A DNA stretch of 64,000 bases from Rhabditoides inermis (lineage: Eukaryota > Nematoda > Chromadorea > Rhabditida > Rhabditidae): contig CAWZYM010000124.1 in NCBI GenBank assembly GCA_963966185.1, positions 186,001 through 250,000 of the forward strand, read 5' to 3'. Positions 59,106 to 64,000 of the stretch are shown here, in pieces (position 1 is the first letter of the stretch; each line of letters opens with the position of its first letter). The notes beneath the pieces are model-generated. The model was not told the DNA's origin, searched no databases, and worked only from the letters and a program-made list of their open reading frames with translations. A program made the translations under genes and the position numbers.

Positions 59106-62100
59106 TTGCCTTGGCTTCGTTCATCTTCGTAGCCCGCACCGTCCCCAATACCCATTACACGGTCGTTTGTCACTCATCGAATCAATCTCCGACAGAGCAT
59201 CAGCTGTCATTCATGATTTCTATTCTAAATTCAACTTAACCAAAACAGAACTTCCAGAAAATGTAGTTTGTTGCCTTGGCTTCGTTCATCTTCGTAGCCC
59301 GCACCGTCCCCAATACCCATTACACGGTCGTTTGTCACTCATCGAATCAATCTCCGACAGAGCATCAGCTGTCATTCATGATTTCTATTCTAAATTCAAC
59401 TTAACCAAAACAGAACTTCCAGAAAATGTAGTTTGTTGCCTTGGCTTCGTTCATCTTCGTAGCCCGCACCGTCCCCAATACCCATTACACGGTCGTTTGT
59501 CACTCATCGAATCAATCTCCGACAGAGCATCAGCTGCCATTCATGATTTCTATCTCGAATTCAACTTAATCAAAATAGAACTTCAAGAAAATTTAGTTTG
59601 TTGCCTTGGCTTCGTTCATCTTCGTAGCCCGCACCGTCCCCAATACCCATTACACGGTCGTTTGTCACTCATTGAATCAATATCCGACAGAGCATCAGCT
59701 GCTATTCATGATTTCTATCTTAAATTCAACTTAATCAAAATAGAACTTCAAGAAAATGTAGTTTGTTGCCTTGGATTCGTTTATCACCGTAGCCCGCACC
59801 GTCCCCGATACCCATTACACGATCGTTTGTCAGTCGTCGAATCAATCTCCGACAGAGCATCAGCTGCCATTCATGATTTCTATCTCGAATTCAACTTAAT
59901 CGAAATAGAACTTCGAGAAAATGTAGTTTGTTGCCTTGGCTTCGTTCATCTTCGTAGCCCGCACCGTCCCCGATACCCATTACACGATCATTTGTCACTC
60001 GTCGAATCAATCTCCGACAGAGCATCAACTGCCATTCATGCTTTCTATCTCGAATTCAACTTAATCGAAATAGATTTTCAAGAAAATGTAGTTTGTTGCC
60101 TTGGCTTCGTTCATCTTCGTAGCCCGCACCGTCCCCGATACCCACTAAACGATCGTTTGTCACTCGTCGAATCAATCTCCGACAGAGCATCAGCTGCCAT
60201 TCAAAATTTCTATCTTGCATTCTACTTAAACAAGGTAGAACTTCGAGAAAATGTAGTTTGTTGCCTTTGCTTCGTTCATCTTCGTAGCCCGCACCGTCCC
60301 CAATACCCATTACACGGTCGTTTGTCACTCATCGAATCAATCTCCGACAGAGCATCAGCTGCCATTCATGATTTCTATCTCGAATTCAACTTAATCGTAA
60401 TAGAACTTCAAGAAAATGTAGTTTGTTGCCTTGGCTTCGTTCATCTTCGTAGCCCGCACCGTCCCCGATACCCATTACACGATCATTTGTCACTCGTCGA
60501 ATCAATCTCCGCCAGAGCATCAGCTGCTATTCATGATTTCTATCTTGAATTCAACTTAATCAAAATAGAACTTCAAGAAAATGTAGTTTGTTGCCTTGGA
60601 TTCGTTTATCACCGTAGCCCGCACCGTCCCCAATACCCATTACACGGTCGTTTGTCACTCATCGAATCAATCTCCGCCAGAGCATCAGCTGCCATTCATG
60701 ATTTCTATCTCGAATTCAACTTAATCAAAATAGAACTTCGAGAAAATTTAGTTTGTTGCCTTGGCTTCGTTCATCTTCGTAGCCCGCACCGTCCCCAATA
60801 CCCATTACACGGTCGTTTGTCACTCATCGAATCAATCTCCGACAGAGCATCAGCCGCCATTCATGATTTCTATCTCGAATACAACTTAATCAAAATAGAA
60901 CTTCGAGAAAATTTAGTTTGTTGCCTTGGCTTCGTTCATCTTCGTAGCCCGCACCGTCCCCAATACCCATTACACGGTCGTTTGTCACTCATTGAATCAA
61001 TATCCGACAGAGCATCAGCTGCTATTCATGATTTCTATCTTAAATTCAACTTAATCAGAATAGAACTTCAAGAAAATGTAGTTTGTTGCCTTGGATTCGT
61101 TTATCACCGTAGCCCGCACCGTCCCCGATACCCATTACACGATCGTTTGTCAGTCGTCGAATCAATCTCCGACAGAGCATCAGCTGCCATTCATGATTTC
61201 TATCTCGAATTCAACTTAATCGAAATAGAACTTTAAGAAAATGTAGTTTGTTGCCTTGGCTTCGTTCATCTTCGTAGCCCGCACCGTCCCCGATACCCAT
61301 TACACGGTCGTTTGTCACTCATCGAATCAATCTCCGACAGAGCATCAGCTGCCATTCATGATTTCTATTCTAAATTCAACTTAACCAAAACAGAACTTCC
61401 AGAAAATGTAGTTTGTTGCCTTGGCTTCGTTCATCTTCGTAGCCCGCACCGTCCCCAATACCCATTACACGGTCGTTTGTCACTCATCGAATCAATCTCC
61501 GACAGAGCATCAGCTGCCATTCATGATTTCTATCTCGAATTCAACTTAATCAAAATAGAACTTCAAGAAAATTTAGTTTGTTGCCTTGGCTTCGTTCATC
61601 TTCGTAGCCCGCACCGTCCCCAATACCCATTACACGGTCGTTTGTCACTCATTGAATCAATATCCGACAGAGCATCAGCTGCTATTCATGATTTCTATCT
61701 CGAATTCAACTTAATCGAAATAGAACTTCAAGAAAATGTAGTTTGTTGCCTTGGCTTCGTTCATCTTCGTAGCCCGCACCGTCCCCGATACCCATTACAC
61801 GATCATTTGTCACTCGTCGAATCAATCTCCGACAGAGCATCAGCTGCTATTCATGATTTCTATCTTAAATTCAACTTAATCAAAATAGAACTTCAAGAAA
61901 ATGTAGTTTGTTGCCTTGGATTCGTTTATCACCGTAGCCCGCACCGTCCCCGATACCCATTACACGATCGTTTGTCAGTCGTCGAATCAATCTCCGACAG
62001 AGCATCAGCTGCCATTCATGATTTCTATCTCGAATTCAACTTAATCGAAATAGAACTTCAAGAAAATGTAGTTTGTTGCCTTGGCTTCGTTCATCTTCGT

Positions 62101-64000
62101 AGCCCGCACCGTCCCCGATACCCATTACACGATCATTTGTCACTCGTCGAATCAATCTCCGACAGAGCATCAGCTGCCATTCATGCTTTCTATCTCGAAT
62201 TCAACTTAATCGAAATAGATTTTCAAGAAAATGTAGTTTGTTGCCTTGGCTTCGTTCATCTTCGTAGCCCGCACCGTCCCCAATACCCATTACACGGTCG
62301 TTTGTCACTCATCGAATCAATCTCCGACAGAGCATCAGCTGCCATTCATGATTTCTATCTCGAATTCAACTTAATCAAAATAGAACTTCAAGAAAATTTA
62401 GTTTGTTGCCTTGGCTTCGTTCATCTTCGTAGCCCGCACCGTCCCCAATACCCATTACACGGTCGTTTGTCACTCATTGAATCAATATCCGACAGAGCAT
62501 CAGCTGCTATTCATGATTTCTATCTTAAATTCAACTTAATCAAAATAGAACTTCAAGAAAATGTAGTTTGTTGCCTTGGATTCGTTTATCACCGTAGCCC
62601 GCACCGTCCCCGATACCCATTACACGATCGTTTGTCAGTCGTCGAATCAATCTCCGACAGAGCATCAGCTGCCATTCATGATTTCTATCTCGAATTCAAC
62701 TTAATCGAAATAGAACTTCAAGAAAATGTAGTTTGTTGCCTTGGCTTCGTTCATCTTCGTAGCCCGCACCGTCCCCGATACCCATTACACGATCATTTGT
62801 CACTCGTCGAATCAATCTCCGACAGAGCATCAGCTGCCATTCATGCTTTCTATCTCGAATTCAACTTAATCGAAATAGATTTTCAAGAAAATGTAGTTTG
62901 TTGCCTTGGCTTCGTTCATCTTCGTAGCCCGCACCGTCCCCGATACCCACTAAACGATCGTTTGTCACTCGTCGAATCAATCTCCGACAGAGCATCAGCT
63001 GCCATTCAAAATTTCTATCTTGAATTCTACTTAAACAAGGTAGAACTTCGAGAAAATGTAGTTTGTTGCCTTTGCTTCGTTCATCTTCGTAGCCCGCACC
63101 GTCCCCAATACCCATTACACGGTCGTTTGTCACTCATCGAATCAATCTCCGACAGAGCATCAGCTGCCATTCATGATTTCTATCTCGAATTCAACTTAAT
63201 CGTAATAGAACTTCAAGAAAATGTAGTTTGTTGCCTTGGCTTCGTTCATCTTCGTAGCCCGCACCGTCCCCGATACCCATTACACGATCATTTGTCACTC
63301 GTCGAATCAATCTCCGCCAGAGCATCAGCTGCTATTCATGATTTCTACCTTGAATTCAACTTAATCAAAATAGAACTTCAAGAAAATGTAGTTTGTTGCC
63401 TTGGATTCGTTTATCACCGTAGCCCGCACCGTCCCCAATACCCATTACACGGTCGTTTGTCACTCATCGAATCAATCTCCGCCAGAGCATCAGCTGCCAT
63501 TCATGATTTCTATCTCGAATTCAACTTAATCAAAATAGAACTTCGAGAAAATTTAGTTTGTTGCCTTGGCTTCGTTCATCTTCGTAGCCCGCACCGTCCC
63601 CAATACCCATTACACGGTCGTTTGTCACTCATCGAATCAATCTCCGACAGAGCATCAGCCGCCATTCATGATTTCTATCTCGAATACAACTTAATCAAAA
63701 TAGAACTTCGAGAAAATTTAGTTTGTTGCCTTGGCTTCGTTCATCTTCGTAGCCCGCACCGTCCCCAATACCCATTACACGGTCGTTTGTCACTCATTGA
63801 ATCAATATCCGACAGAGCATCAGCTGCTATTCATGATTTCTATCTTAAATTCAACTTAATCAGAATAGAACTTCAAGAAAATGTAGTTTGTTGCCTTGGA
63901 TTCGTTTATCACCGTAGCCCGCACCGTCCCCGATACCCATTACACGATCGTTTGTCAGTCGTCGAATCAATCTCCGACAGAGCATCAGCTGCCATTCATG
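59106..64000 (+). repeat. 165-bp satellite array, third block, continuing past the window
   Basis: From 59136 to 63921 there are exactly 29 periods. The monomer order matches stretches of the main block, including the TTCTATTCTAAATTC variant, here duplicated (59200 and 59365 regions) with a shared CAGCTGTCATTC change. A CAA to TAA stop recurs at 61234-61236. The last monomer is cut by the window end, so the array is larger than seen. Confidence 0.97.

Noticed and set aside
15437..61236. Giant proteins of 3,000-4,500 residues encoded by the satellite
   Set aside because: The frames begin at GTG or TTG codons, contain no in-frame ATG, have no splice or promoter context, vary freely in amino acids, and end at recurrent stops. 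A stop-free frame in a 165-bp unit is not statistically remarkable.
18861..63133. Repeated 87-142 codon frames on the minus strand of the satellite
   Set aside because: They are the opposite-strand reading of particular monomer variants, cut by stops in other variants, and follow the repeat rather than any gene structure.
14969..64000. CRISPR array
   Set aside because: Repeats are contiguous 165-bp monomers with no unique spacers, and the genome is a nematode's.

Overview
The window reads as nuclear DNA of a nematode. The best evidence is a broken copy of a major sperm protein (MSP) gene at about 4.0-4.35 kb and a second, more decayed MSP relic near 10.1 kb; MSP families of this type are characteristic of nematodes. 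A multi-exon gene at 5.45-8.2 kb has introns mostly of 39-74 nt, which fits. I cannot name the species.

The left part (1-14.97 kb) is gene-poor and repeat-rich. It holds a possible inverted-repeat element at the left edge (1-277), a cluster of TTGACGC motifs (1.9-2.0 kb), a hAT-type miniature transposon with an 8-bp target duplication (2480-3038), the MSP pseudogene, a 9-bp pyrimidine/purine minisatellite (4467-4871), the multi-exon minus-strand gene of unknown function, three tRNA-like relics (9.16-9.52 kb), the second MSP relic, one stranded degenerate satellite monomer (11.0 kb), a miniature inverted-repeat element (11731-11990), a strong hairpin cluster (12.1-12.2 kb) and a frameshifted Penelope-type reverse transcriptase on the minus strand (12690-14012).

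The right part (14.97-64 kb) is one large satellite array with a 165-bp monomer, about 263 copies, running off the right edge of the window. Monomer spacing is exactly 165 bp: 214 consecutive periods between 15631 and 50941, 17 between 51839 and 54644, and 29 between 59136 and 63921, with no net indel. Monomer variants are arranged in higher-order repeats (8-mer of 1320 bp, 12-mer of 1980 bp, 10-mer of 1650 bp). Because 165 is a multiple of three and one frame lacks stops, very long open frames appear, but they contain no in-frame ATG and I treat them as a by-product of a homogenised satellite.

Three insertions interrupt the array, each in exact register: a 484-bp inverted-repeat element flanked by TTA (15001-15484), a 729-bp composite insertion carrying a nearly perfect 108-bp foldback and flanked by ATTA (50963-51691), and a 4323-bp LTR retrotransposon flanked by TTGC (54783-59105). 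The first two, although unrelated, lie at the same base of the monomer. The LTR element encodes a Gag-like protein but no recognisable protease, reverse transcriptase or integrase, so it is probably mobilised by enzymes made elsewhere. There is no operon or evident gene network; the window mainly records satellite expansion, transposon insertion and pseudogene decay.
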